From Ruminococcus sp. AF41-9 (lineage in GTDB: Bacteria > Bacillota > Clostridia > Lachnospirales > Lachnospiraceae): a stretch of 64,000 nt of DNA. Each line of letters begins with the position of its first letter. Within the stretch, counting starts at the first letter, position 1. The stretch lies in assembly GCF_003477525.1 (NCBI RefSeq), contig NZ_QUDO01000012.1:28861-92860 (forward strand). Direction: 5' to 3'. The notes beneath the pieces were generated by a model. That model did not search any database. It had not been told where the DNA came from and was given only the letters and a program-made list of their open reading frames with translations. The position numbers were made by a program, and so were the translations under genes. Below, in pieces: positions 55,854 to 64,000 of this stretch.

Positions 55854-56846
55854 TCACCACCATATTCTGAATCCTTCGTACTCTTTCTCTCCAATTAAAT
55901 GTTTTATCAATTTATATGATTCCAGTCTCAATAGATACTGATAAGAAACCTGCCGTCCTAAATCTTTATGCATTATCGTCTGCTTCAATCTTTTTTCAAG
56001 TTCTGAAACAATCAGCTTTGAAGCATCCTTCTTTAAGTGTAAAAAATTCAATTCCTTCGTAAAGCTGTCCTCTGTAATCTGGTTTCTGTTTAATAGTGCA
56101 AAAATCATTCTGTCTCCTATTAACGGCTTGAAAACTTCTGCAATATCCAGACTAAGCGAAAATCTTCTTGCCCCAGGTTCATGTAAATAACTGATTGTAG
56201 GATTTAATTGCGTATGATAAATCTCACTTAGAACTTTTGTATAAATTAATGTATTCACAAACGAAATCAGTGAATTGATCATATTATCCGGCGGATGCAT
56301 AACTCTTTTTTCAAATTTTATTTCCTGATTTACTATTACATTCCACGCAGCATAATATCTTCTTCTGATGTTTCCCTCAACACCCATCAGTTCTTCTATT
56401 GTACTTGTCCTTCCAATCTGTTTTCGTAAGGAATCCACATCTTTAAGATATTCTGCCACATCTTTTCCTCTTCCATTGTAATATCTTAAATTCCTGTAAA
56501 TATTGTCTGCTGCAGCTTCTATAAACTTTCTTGCAAGTGTCATTCTTTTTTCATAGTCTGTATAATTTTCAACCTGTTTTACTAATAACTGACCTGCCAA
56601 CAGGCTTTCTCTTGGATAATAACTTCCAGTATAAAAATTATAATAGTTAAAAAAATGAATCGGAATCCCATATTGTGAAATGTAATTAATAAACGCTGTA
56701 TTAAATGACATTTCCGACATTACATAAATATCCGATATTCGTTCTATGGGTATATCCCTTTTCTCACCTTCATAATTAGTAAACTGCAGTGTATTGTCTT
56801 TACGTTTTAAATCCCCATTATTATAAACATAAAAACTTTGCTTCAT
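55854..56846 (-). CDS. cas1: CRISPR-associated endonuclease Cas1, type I-B
   Basis: A 330-residue Cas1 integrase. The N-terminal beta domain begins SFYVYNNGDLKRKDNTLQF; the helical catalytic domain holds the metal ligands: Glu in LMGVEGNIRRRYY, His in SYLHEPGARRFSLSLDI and Asp in the same block. The C-terminal GFRIWW is typical of I-B Cas1. Its length is normal and all catalytic residues are present, so adaptation should work. Confidence 0.96.
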   Translation of the reverse strand: MKQSFYVYNNGDLKRKDNTLQFTNYEGEKRDIPIERISDIYVMSEMSFNTAFINYISQYGIPIHFFNYYNFYTGSYYPRESLLAGQLLVKQVENYTDYEKRMTLARKFIEAAADNIYRNLRYYNGRGKDVAEYLKDVDSLRKQIGRTSTIEELMGVEGNIRRRYYAAWNVIVNQEIKFEKRVMHPPDNMINSLISFVNTLIYTKVLSEIYHTQLNPTISYLHEPGARRFSLSLDIAEVFKPLIGDRMIFALLNRNQITEDSFTKELNFLHLKKDASKLIVSELEKRLKQTIMHKDLGRQVSYQYLLRLESYKLIKHLIGEKEYEGFRIWW

Positions 56847-56871
56847 AATCTTCTCCTGATATGTAAGTTAT

Positions 56872-57366
56872 TTATATGAAACACAAATCATAATAAGCAC
56901 ATTTCTTGCATAATTTAAGATTTGCATTTGCTGGCGGTATGTCCATATTTTCTATGTCTACTATTTCAAAAATAATTTTCTCCAGTGTTTCTATGTCCTT
57001 ATCCGACAATTCAACGATCACTGATTTCTTCAATAATGGATAATCGACCTTTCCTTTAATTTCTTTAACGCCTCTTTTCCATAAATAGTATAGGTAATAT
57101 TTAACCTGCCATATTCCTGCTTCTTCTACTGCCTTACTCTTTTTTACTTCATGTAGTTCTTTGCGCTCGCTTATAAAGTCAATATTGATAATGTTATCAA
57201 TATTAATATGTTTATCATTCTTCCTGTAACTGCTTTCATCCAGTATCTTGCCTAATATTACATCTTCATTTTCTGCTTCCATCCGAATTTCATGGCAAAA
57301 ATACCAGAGTTTTCGTTTGCACACAAAGTAATAATAAATCATCACTCCTGTTATTCGTTCTTCCAT
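56872..57366 (-). CDS. cas4: CRISPR-associated exonuclease Cas4
   Basis: A 164-residue Cas4 of the RecB/PD-(D/E)XK type, helping to trim and select prespacers with the right PAM. Four cysteines for an iron-sulphur cluster are seen: one in YYFVCKRKLWYFC near the start and three in CKKCAYYDLC at the end. The nuclease motif is Asp in NIDFIS then HEVKKSK. It lies between cas3 and cas1 in the usual order. Confidence 0.94.
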   Translation of the reverse strand: MEERITGVMIYYYFVCKRKLWYFCHEIRMEAENEDVILGKILDESSYRKNDKHINIDNIINIDFISERKELHEVKKSKAVEEAGIWQVKYYLYYLWKRGVKEIKGKVDYPLLKKSVIVELSDKDIETLEKIIFEIVDIENMDIPPANANLKLCKKCAYYDLCFI

Positions 57367-57381
57367 ATTTACGCCCCATAT

Positions 57382-59781
57382 TCACACAAATATTCCATTC
57401 AGTTCCATTTGCTCGTCAAATAATAACCCACGTCCCTGTCCGTTTTCAGCATCAAATTCATATCCATAACACGCTTTATGAATATTCGTAATTCTCCTGT
57501 TTTCTTTTTCTCCAACTGTACTTTTATCTACTTCTTTCGGAAATCCCTGATAAAGATTTAAACTTAAAGTAAAATTTTCCAGTTTGGATTTTATCAAATT
57601 TCTGACCTCCCTGCTCATATCAGGTTTCTTCAAAAACTCTACTCCATTTTCAAACAACTGCTGATTTGCATTATAAACATCATCCGGAATAATTGTTATG
57701 CTTTTGATGTCCCGGACTTTAGCCTCATCTGCGGAATATTCTGTTGGATGAATTTCAGCAAACATTTGTAAATAATTCTGAATTTCTTTAAAATACAAAG
57801 TTTCTTTTACTCCATCTACGCTATAAACTTCATTCATATATGCGGTTTTGTCATCCTCTGAAAACAGCACATGTTCATACTTTTCCAACGACTTTAAAGA
57901 CCGATCATATAATTTATCTTCATAAACACTTTGTTTCTTTCCTTTACTAACTCCATTTCGATTATCAAATATAATAATATTAGGCTCATCAGGACAATAT
58001 CTGCCTTTACGGTTGCATCGTCCCATACGCTGTAAAAGACTATCCGCCGTACACATTTCTGTATATAAAATATCAAAATCTATATCCAGACTTGCTTCAA
58101 CAATCTGAGTTGTAATCCACATTCCAGGTTCATCTGACTCAGAAAATTCCATAATCTTCTTTTCCAGAAAAGCTCTGTCTCTTCTGATATATTTAGAATG
58201 TAAAAGCCATACATTTTCTCCCTGCAACTCTTGATACAACTTTTGTGCTCTGGAAACAGTATTGCAGATAACCAGTACTTTTTTATTTATTCCCTGACTT
58301 CTGATTTCATCTAAATCCATTTCCGAATGTCTGATTTCTATTTTATGTCTGGGATATTTTTCTACCTGGTATTCTTTTCCGGTAAAATCTTGAAATAAGT
58401 ATTGTTTTCCCTCAATCAATTCATATTGTTCCATAAAGTATTTGAGTACTGGTGGAAAGGTAGCTGTAATAATCGCAAATTTTCCACCTAACTCCTGTAT
58501 CATTTTCAATCCGTAAATGATGGTCGCTATGATACGTGGCTCGTATGCCTGTATTTCGTCCAATATTATCTTTGAATATTTCAATGTAGCGGCAAATATC
58601 TCTGTTCCCAATGCCCTGTAAACAAACCTGAATAACTGATCTACCGTGCAAACGGTTAACGGTTGAGCCAACATTCTGGCACGCTCATATTTTTCATTAA
58701 TATTTTCTCCATCGCCTTTATATTCGCTTAAATACATTATCATACTGTCAGAATGTAATAAGGCAGCATCTTCATATGCATAGTTTTCTTTGATACGTAA
58801 ATATATTGCATTAGAAGATACTTTCAACGGTAATGTATAAAAACCTTTCTCTCCATTCATCCACAATAATGCTGCTTCTGTTTTTCCCGACCCTGTAGGT
58901 GCTATAACAACCAGATTTTTATCTCTGTTCTCTTTCATAAATTTCTGGGCTGGTCTTAATTCTTTTCCAATCAGAGAAGTTTCTATATTTTTTACCAGTC
59001 TTTTTTCCTTAAGATCAACAGCATTCTCTGCATTTTTATACCCTGCGCTGACTGCATAATCGAATTTGTTAAGCAAACCTTTTATCAAAAGATATTCATT
59101 CCATACAGCCGAATCAACTGTAAATTTTCCAGAATACAAATTATTACGAAACAACATTTTTTTCATATTACTGCAATACAATTTTTCTATACTTGTATTC
59201 AGGTACTCATTAATTTGTTTCAGATAATATTTTTCTGTATACTCTCTGATATCCTGACTTATATAATGATCTTCCCGATCGTGATGATAATATACTGCTG
59301 TAATAAATGGCGAAAAATCTTTACTTGTAAACAATATCGATAATTTTTGAAATTCTTTCGGTGAAATAGTAACTCCACTCAAAAATCCATGAGGTATCTG
59401 AGGAATGTACTTAATATCAATCTGAAATTTTTTTGCCATTTCTGGAGATATCAATGCCTGAAAAACGAGATTTACTTTTCCCAGATCATGTATTCTACAC
59501 GCTTCTATTACCAGTTTCTTTTCTTTTTCTGTAAAATATTCTCCATATTGTAAAAAAAACATCTCAGCACATTTCACAATGTCCTCATGATGTTCCTTTA
59601 ATGTTTTCTGCTTTTCTTGTGATGTTTTTGATATATTTACGATATTATGATTTAAAATATCTATTTCTGATTCCGAAAAATACTCGTCAAGTTTTTCTAT
59701 TATATTTTGAAGATTATTTTTCACTTCCTTCATCTGTTCTGACGATAATGAATTCTTTTTTGACTTCGCATAATATTCCAT
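57382..59781 (-). CDS. cas3: CRISPR-associated helicase-nuclease Cas3
   Basis: A 799-residue Cas3, recruited by Cascade to unwind and degrade target DNA. The N-terminal HD nuclease has CRIHDLGKVN and later VYYHHDRED; the helicase has Walker A (APTGSGKTEAAL), the DEIQ box (ILDEIQAYEP), IITATFPP and motif VI (LQRMGRCNRKGRY). I start at ATG 59781 with GAAGGAG nine bases before; TTG at 59787 is the alternative. A hairpin separates it from cas5. Confidence 0.95.
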   Translation of the reverse strand: MEYYAKSKKNSLSSEQMKEVKNNLQNIIEKLDEYFSESEIDILNHNIVNISKTSQEKQKTLKEHHEDIVKCAEMFFLQYGEYFTEKEKKLVIEACRIHDLGKVNLVFQALISPEMAKKFQIDIKYIPQIPHGFLSGVTISPKEFQKLSILFTSKDFSPFITAVYYHHDREDHYISQDIREYTEKYYLKQINEYLNTSIEKLYCSNMKKMLFRNNLYSGKFTVDSAVWNEYLLIKGLLNKFDYAVSAGYKNAENAVDLKEKRLVKNIETSLIGKELRPAQKFMKENRDKNLVVIAPTGSGKTEAALLWMNGEKGFYTLPLKVSSNAIYLRIKENYAYEDAALLHSDSMIMYLSEYKGDGENINEKYERARMLAQPLTVCTVDQLFRFVYRALGTEIFAATLKYSKIILDEIQAYEPRIIATIIYGLKMIQELGGKFAIITATFPPVLKYFMEQYELIEGKQYLFQDFTGKEYQVEKYPRHKIEIRHSEMDLDEIRSQGINKKVLVICNTVSRAQKLYQELQGENVWLLHSKYIRRDRAFLEKKIMEFSESDEPGMWITTQIVEASLDIDFDILYTEMCTADSLLQRMGRCNRKGRYCPDEPNIIIFDNRNGVSKGKKQSVYEDKLYDRSLKSLEKYEHVLFSEDDKTAYMNEVYSVDGVKETLYFKEIQNYLQMFAEIHPTEYSADEAKVRDIKSITIIPDDVYNANQQLFENGVEFLKKPDMSREVRNLIKSKLENFTLSLNLYQGFPKEVDKSTVGEKENRRITNIHKACYGYEFDAENGQGRGLLFDEQMELNGIFV

Positions 59782-59800
59782 AAGCAACTTCTCCTTCTAT

Positions 59801-59828
59801 AGCAAGGCAGTTATATACCTGCCTTGCT
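59801..59828 (-). other. Hairpin in the cas5-cas3 gap
   Basis: AGCAAGGCAG and CTGCCTTGCT form a perfect 10-bp stem around an 8-base loop, ending a few bases before the cas3 ribosome binding site. There is no U-tract in the direction of transcription (ATAGAAGG follows), so it is not a standard terminator. Confidence 0.8.
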
Positions 59829-59854
59829 CTTCAAAATTACTTTTCATTTCCATT

Positions 59855-60589
59855 TTAAAAAAATACTAATGCTGCTTTTTTTTCAAAATCATCTACATAT
59901 GCATTTTGGTCCAAAGTCATCCCTCTGTGGCAATAATAAGCCTTTACTCTTCCAGTCTCTTTTTTCCAACGCCGCAACCCTTGTTTTGTAATCTCATATT
60001 CTCTGGTAAGATTATACACTGTCATCCCACCATTAAAAATTTCTATTTTTTCTTCATCATTTTTCCATTCATTTTCCACCGGAATATACATATCTCTTTC
60101 CAGATCCACTTCATCTTCCTGATGAATTTTCACGATATCGACTCTTTCTATATCCAGTAAATCTTCATAACGTCCCAAGGACAAATATCTGGGTGGATTT
60201 TTCAATGAATGATAAACCGTATCAAAGTCTTCTTCACCTGGAACGATATGAATAACCATATGATTTTCGCATATGAGTTCAACATTTGCAATTCCACGGA
60301 AAATTCCATATTTTTCATCATCTTCAATACAAATCTGATGTCTGCCTTCCTCAAATTTCGCTCCTGCCGAAAAAGAATATCGTGTGTAAAGTTCTGATAC
60401 CGTTCCACTGTTTGTTCCCTGGATACAAAGTTTCATTGGATGAAATTCTGTATAACCGCATGCCGCATGAATCATACCCAGAACAGTGGAGTAAGGAGGC
60501 AACGGAAATGTTTCTTTGATAATAAAGCTGCTTGGTTTTCTATAATTGACCAGATTCTGAAAACACTGTAATCTAATTGCTTTCTCCAT
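59855..60589 (-). CDS. cas5: Cas5 (Cascade subunit), type I-B
   Basis: A 244-residue RAMP-fold protein that caps the 5' handle of the crRNA in Cascade. It begins AIRLQCFQNLVNYRKPSSF and has the typical TFPLPPYSTVLGMIHAACGY block. The glycine-rich loop expected near the end of Cas5 is weak, as in the Cas5t group. The start overlaps the end of cas7 by 17 bases. Confidence 0.92.
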   Translation of the reverse strand: MEKAIRLQCFQNLVNYRKPSSFIIKETFPLPPYSTVLGMIHAACGYTEFHPMKLCIQGTNSGTVSELYTRYSFSAGAKFEEGRHQICIEDDEKYGIFRGIANVELICENHMVIHIVPGEEDFDTVYHSLKNPPRYLSLGRYEDLLDIERVDIVKIHQEDEVDLERDMYIPVENEWKNDEEKIEIFNGGMTVYNLTREYEITKQGLRRWKKETGRVKAYYCHRGMTLDQNAYVDDFEKKAALVFF

Positions 60590-61448
60590 AATACAGATCC
60601 ACTTCCTCTTTTAAATGCTTAAATGTAGTTCCTACAGATTCCGCTTTTAATTCTTTCTTTATCCTTTCCTCATTATCAAAAATCCCTGCAGTGACTCCGG
60701 TAAAGGTATATTCACCAAGTTCATTGTCGTTTATCAGTTCCTGTAACGTTTCTACATTTATTTTATTATCATCAACTTTTACCCTGTTTTCAAAGAAAGG
60801 ATTCTTTCTGTTGTACCTTCCTCCAATAATAAATAACGGACTTAAATTTTCTCGTCTTCCTTTGATATCTCTATACAGATAATGCATGGAATCCAACAGA
60901 ATTTTTACTCGTTCTGCTTTTTCTTCTTTTTTAATATTAATATCGCCATCTACACCTACTCTGTCCAAATCAATCGACATTGTATATGCATAATAAGAAC
61001 GGTGGATTTCACTCTGTGCAATATTATTTTCTATGTTTCCTCTGGAAGCTAATCCCATATTATTAAGAAATTCCAAGTTTCCCTGAAATGGTTCCAATGC
61101 AATGGCATTACTAAGCCTTGCAACCGCACTTCTGGTAGTTGCTCCGCCTTTCTGATCATCACCTTTTGCTGTTGTTTTCATATATCCAAACAGATCAATT
61201 TCCGGATAATCTTCAATCGTAGCAGACGGTGCAAACTGAATAACTCCACTTTTTTCATCCACTGGAGTCTTGTCCCAGTTTGCCTGCTGTACGATATTAT
61301 ATCGCATAGCCTGTCTGGAAATATAAGAATACTGCTCATGATTTCCTCGTGTCATTTTTTTCAGAGAGGAAATATTTCCAATCCCTTCTCCATAGTTTGC
61401 GCTTTCTGCCAGAAAAACCATTGTAATCGTTAATCCTTCTCTTTTCAT
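60573..61448 (-). CDS. cas7: Cas7 (Cst2/DevR) backbone subunit
   Basis: A 291-residue Cas7, which polymerises along the spacer part of the crRNA. It starts LTITMVFLAESANYGEGIGN and carries the KMTRGNHEQYSYISRQAMRY block of the Cst2/DevR family, then a GGATTRSAVARLSNAIALEPF block. Its ATG overlaps the cas8 stop (ATGA), so the two are coupled. Confidence 0.94.
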   Translation of the reverse strand: MKREGLTITMVFLAESANYGEGIGNISSLKKMTRGNHEQYSYISRQAMRYNIVQQANWDKTPVDEKSGVIQFAPSATIEDYPEIDLFGYMKTTAKGDDQKGGATTRSAVARLSNAIALEPFQGNLEFLNNMGLASRGNIENNIAQSEIHRSYYAYTMSIDLDRVGVDGDINIKKEEKAERVKILLDSMHYLYRDIKGRRENLSPLFIIGGRYNRKNPFFENRVKVDDNKINVETLQELINDNELGEYTFTGVTAGIFDNEERIKKELKAESVGTTFKHLKEEVDLYYGESN

Positions 61449-63220
61449 GACTGCTTATCCTCCTTTTTCTCATAGCATCCTTCCAGGCCCATTACAAATG
61501 CATAACCGTATCTTGTAAATTTTTCCTGATCACCAAGCATCTGCACTAATCCTGTTGGAACTAACAACTGCTGTCCTTTTTCATTTTTCTGTGAACCGTA
61601 AGAACTATACAGTCTTAATACAACATCCATAAATTTGTCAACATTTCTTACAGATAAGGCATTTAATAACTGATATTCTATTCCTCTAAGGCAGTCTCCT
61701 GAAGACTCTCCCTTAGACACCATAATTGCTTTTCTTAAATCTGATCCGCTTCTTTTCATACTTGTATACATAGCAATCTCCTTTCTTTTTTCTTCTTCTA
61801 TGAAATATATAATTTCTGACTGCAATTGAATTTCGTATATCCAATTTGCATAAAAATTAAACGCATCATCTTCAATGGCAGCTTTCAATAACTGATTTAA
61901 TAACTGATATTGATTACGATATTGAAGCAAATTAATAACCGCCGTCTCATGTACATTGACAAATTCATTTCTGATTTTTACATAAGGAAACTTTCCCAAT
62001 AATTGCAAAGCTTTTGATACGCTTGAAACCTTTATAATATCCAGCATACTCTTATGAACAATCCCCAACAAATATCTGTCTTCTGCTCTTATTCCGCGCA
62101 GAATCACCTGGATGTTGGATATTTCCTGCATTTTTTCTTTTAACAGGATATTAATTGTTTTTGCAAACCATTGTGAATATTTTTCACCCTCTGCCTTTTC
62201 ACTATTTGCACTGTCTTTGTCTGTTTTTGAATTAGATTCCAGTAAAGCCCGAATATTATTATTTAAATTTACAAAAACAAATTTATTGGCAAACAGGCGG
62301 AACCCCAGCGGACTTAACGCATAAACAAATGTGCATCCCGGGCAAAGAAATGCATCTGCTTTACAATCCCAGAAAGCAGAACGTTTTCTTGTAAAATCAT
62401 CTCCAACTTCATTCATAAATGCTATCGAATTCTTTTCTTTTGGTCCTATCGGCATGCCACAGTCAATGCATAAATCTTTCGCTTTTTTATGATCCGCTTC
62501 CAGATATTTCCGAAATGGTTCTGAGAAATCCTTTTCAAATAATTCACGCATATCCTTCTTCGCATTTGCACGAAGCAAAAAACATTTTCCACTCCAAAAG
62601 CGATTGATATATGTATATACCACACTTTTCATAATGAATGTTTCTCTGCATTTTGGATGTTGAAGAAATTTCTCTAACTCAATTAACCGTTCTTCTAATT
62701 TTTCTGTTTCCAGCTTATCATTCAGCTTATCTTTTTTTAAAGTCTGATAAACTTCCGGCATATCAATCCCATTTTTTATATTTTCAAAACCAGCCTGATA
62801 ACTGTTAGAAAGTAATTTATCACTGATAAATTTTAAATCCTCTTTCTCCTCTTTTCCCGGATTCCACTTTCCAGTCTGAATTTTATCAAGGCACCTTTCA
62901 ATTCTGTCAAGAACGCCTTGATAAACCGTAGATGGTCCAAAATATTGTACACAAGCTTTAAAATACATGTCAGTCCAATCAGCGATTAATGCAAAATTCA
63001 TATCAAGCCACAAGCCCTGGCCATCTTCTGTAATTCCAAAATCCACGTTCTCTTTTGCTTCTGCCGATTCCAGCATATATCTGAATCCTACAATACCGGC
63101 ATTTTTCAAAAAATCGCCTAAAGTTATCACATATTTGTCCAAGAAATCATCTCCTTCCCTAATATATGATTTCAAACTTTCCATGTCCTTCAGAGCGTCT
63201 TGTTCCAATTCCTGCAGCAT
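61445..63220 (-). CDS. cas8b: Cas8b1/Cst1-type large subunit (CxxC-CxxC)
   Basis: A 591-residue (or 579 from ATG 63184) large subunit that recognises the PAM in Cascade. It has the start block LGDFLKNAGIVGFRYML and two CxxC pairs near residues 253-300 (LCIDCGMPIG ... LCPGCTFVYALSPLGF), a zinc ribbon typical of the Cst1 group. The start is uncertain: ATG 63220 has TTGGAG seven bases before, ATG 63184 has GAAGG too close. Either way it overlaps the end of cas6. Confidence 0.9.
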   Translation of the reverse strand: MLQELEQDALKDMESLKSYIREGDDFLDKYVITLGDFLKNAGIVGFRYMLESAEAKENVDFGITEDGQGLWLDMNFALIADWTDMYFKACVQYFGPSTVYQGVLDRIERCLDKIQTGKWNPGKEEKEDLKFISDKLLSNSYQAGFENIKNGIDMPEVYQTLKKDKLNDKLETEKLEERLIELEKFLQHPKCRETFIMKSVVYTYINRFWSGKCFLLRANAKKDMRELFEKDFSEPFRKYLEADHKKAKDLCIDCGMPIGPKEKNSIAFMNEVGDDFTRKRSAFWDCKADAFLCPGCTFVYALSPLGFRLFANKFVFVNLNNNIRALLESNSKTDKDSANSEKAEGEKYSQWFAKTINILLKEKMQEISNIQVILRGIRAEDRYLLGIVHKSMLDIIKVSSVSKALQLLGKFPYVKIRNEFVNVHETAVINLLQYRNQYQLLNQLLKAAIEDDAFNFYANWIYEIQLQSEIIYFIEEEKRKEIAMYTSMKRSGSDLRKAIMVSKGESSGDCLRGIEYQLLNALSVRNVDKFMDVVLRLYSSYGSQKNEKGQQLLVPTGLVQMLGDQEKFTRYGYAFVMGLEGCYEKKEDKQS

Positions 63221-63881
63221 ACAGCAACTCCAATAACCTTGGGTGTCCTGTTATTTTATAGATACCGATACTTGTGTCTACATATCTTTCCATAATCCTT
63301 GCAACTACTTTCTTACCTTTCACAGGTGTAATAGAAAAGTCATTTATATTTCTTTCTATATTTACCTTTTGTAAAAATATCCTAAGGTTTTCTTTCACTA
63401 TTTCCGGAAACTCTGGATCATCACAGGTATAATAAATATCCGTATTATCATCACTGTTATGTTTTCTCGCCACTAAAGAGCTCTGCATTTTTACAATTAT
63501 TTCAGTTTCTTCAATTTCCCTAAGCCTCTTTGTTTTAACAGACATCAGTTTCATCGAATTTCTGTTCATGTGAAATGTTTTATATTTCATAAGGCTAAAT
63601 GCATTAAAAAACATCACCAGTTCACCAATATCAGCATCTGAAAAATTTATTGTAAATTTATTCATTCCCAGCCTGATTCTGTCCGAAGCAAATTGTGCCT
63701 GCGGCAAATAACACGACCAGCAACACATTTTTACGACAGACTGTCTTTTATTATAGAGTTTCTCAAATAGATCCTGTGAATAATTCTCTATCGAAGCTTT
63801 CAAAAAACTCAGTATCACTTTATCCAAATCAACAGGTAATTCTGGATTTTCTAATTGAAACTCCAATTTTAATTCGGTCAT
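63159..63881 (-). CDS. cas6: Cas6 pre-crRNA endoribonuclease
   Basis: A 240-residue Cas6 that cuts the repeat transcript into crRNAs. It has the RAMP plan with the Gly-rich loop near the C-terminus (AAGIGTRRSEGHGKFEI). Active-site His are likely among those in the N-terminal half but could not be fixed. It is the first gene of the cas operon, with GAAGGGAGG before the ATG and a promoter just upstream. Confidence 0.9.
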   Translation of the reverse strand: MTELKLEFQLENPELPVDLDKVILSFLKASIENYSQDLFEKLYNKRQSVVKMCCWSCYLPQAQFASDRIRLGMNKFTINFSDADIGELVMFFNAFSLMKYKTFHMNRNSMKLMSVKTKRLREIEETEIIVKMQSSLVARKHNSDDNTDIYYTCDDPEFPEIVKENLRIFLQKVNIERNINDFSITPVKGKKVVARIMERYVDTSIGIYKITGHPRLLELLYAAGIGTRRSEGHGKFEIIY

Positions 63882-63920
63882 TTTTATTCCTCCCTTCTTT
63901 TTACCATCTTTTATGTTCTT

Positions 63921-63948
63921 ATTATATCATTTCATTTGTATTTTTCAA
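63921..63948 (-). promoter_or_regulatory. Promoter of the cas operon
   Basis: On the minus strand TTGAAA (63943-63948) and TATAAT (63921-63926) with a 16-base spacer, 40 bases before the cas6 ATG. The rest up to 64000 is AT-rich without further features. Confidence 0.65.
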
Positions 63949-64000
63949 TACCATTTTGATGGAAAATATATTTTGTGTCATATTAATTTTTTGACTTTAT

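Noticed and set aside
56330..56350. CRISPR-repeat-like TTACATTCCA inside cas1
   Set aside because: Only ten bases match and the codons belong to a conserved part of Cas1; chance.

Overview
The window looks like chromosomal DNA of a Gram-positive gut anaerobe of the family Lachnospiraceae, close to Blautia. Signs are the order ispF-cysS-mrnC-rlmB-sigH (as in Bacillus/Clostridium), a sporulation sigma factor, AGGAGG ribosome binding sites, a clostridial-type GlnRS, a GH31 alpha-glucosidase that closely resembles from memory the Blautia (Ruminococcus) obeum enzyme, and a phosphoketolase. The genus is inference. Most genes lie on the minus strand.

Layout. 1-528: start of a secreted protein, cut by the window edge. 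781-3109: maf, a phosphoglycolate-phosphatase-like gene, a frameshifted Cof-type HAD phosphatase and a small unknown gene, in one operon. 3390-3923: a membrane-anchored acidic protein. 4103-5770: glnS. 5994-6300: a compact locus that reads as a type I toxin-antitoxin pair of the Fst/par architecture: a 41-residue membrane peptide and a convergent small RNA with a copy of the toxin start region. 6341-6505: a long palindrome. 6677-6748: tRNA-Thr. 6900-12204: sigH, rlmB, mrnC, cysS, ispF and a glycerol-1-phosphate dehydrogenase. 12471-20662: a frameshifted secreted beta-lactamase-fold protein, a Rad3/DinG-like helicase, aspartate kinase, trmO and a sodium:alanine symporter.

20985-47505 is mainly carbohydrate metabolism: GH31, GH36, GH38 and GH13 glycosidases, a 4-alpha-glucanotransferase, a ROK kinase, pyruvate kinase and a phosphoketolase, with AraC and LysR regulators. 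Among these lie larB-larC (nickel-pincer cofactor), a deletion-fused azlC/azlD remnant, a rhodanese-TtcA fusion and tcdA.

47613-63881 is the accessory part: a decayed IS4-superfamily insertion sequence with a small inverted-repeat element nested in it (8-bp target duplication), an AAA-ATPase/PD-(D/E)XK protein, a CRISPR array of 52 repeats and 51 spacers, and a complete type I-B cas operon (cas6-cas8b/cst1-cas7-cas5-cas3-cas4-cas1-cas2) transcribed towards the array.

Several genes carry apparent single-base frameshifts whose repair restores the expected family C-terminus. Either the strain is accumulating mutations or the assembly has residual indel errors; this affects every pseudogene call here. 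The best candidate for something new is the toxin/antisense-RNA locus near 6.0-6.3 kb.
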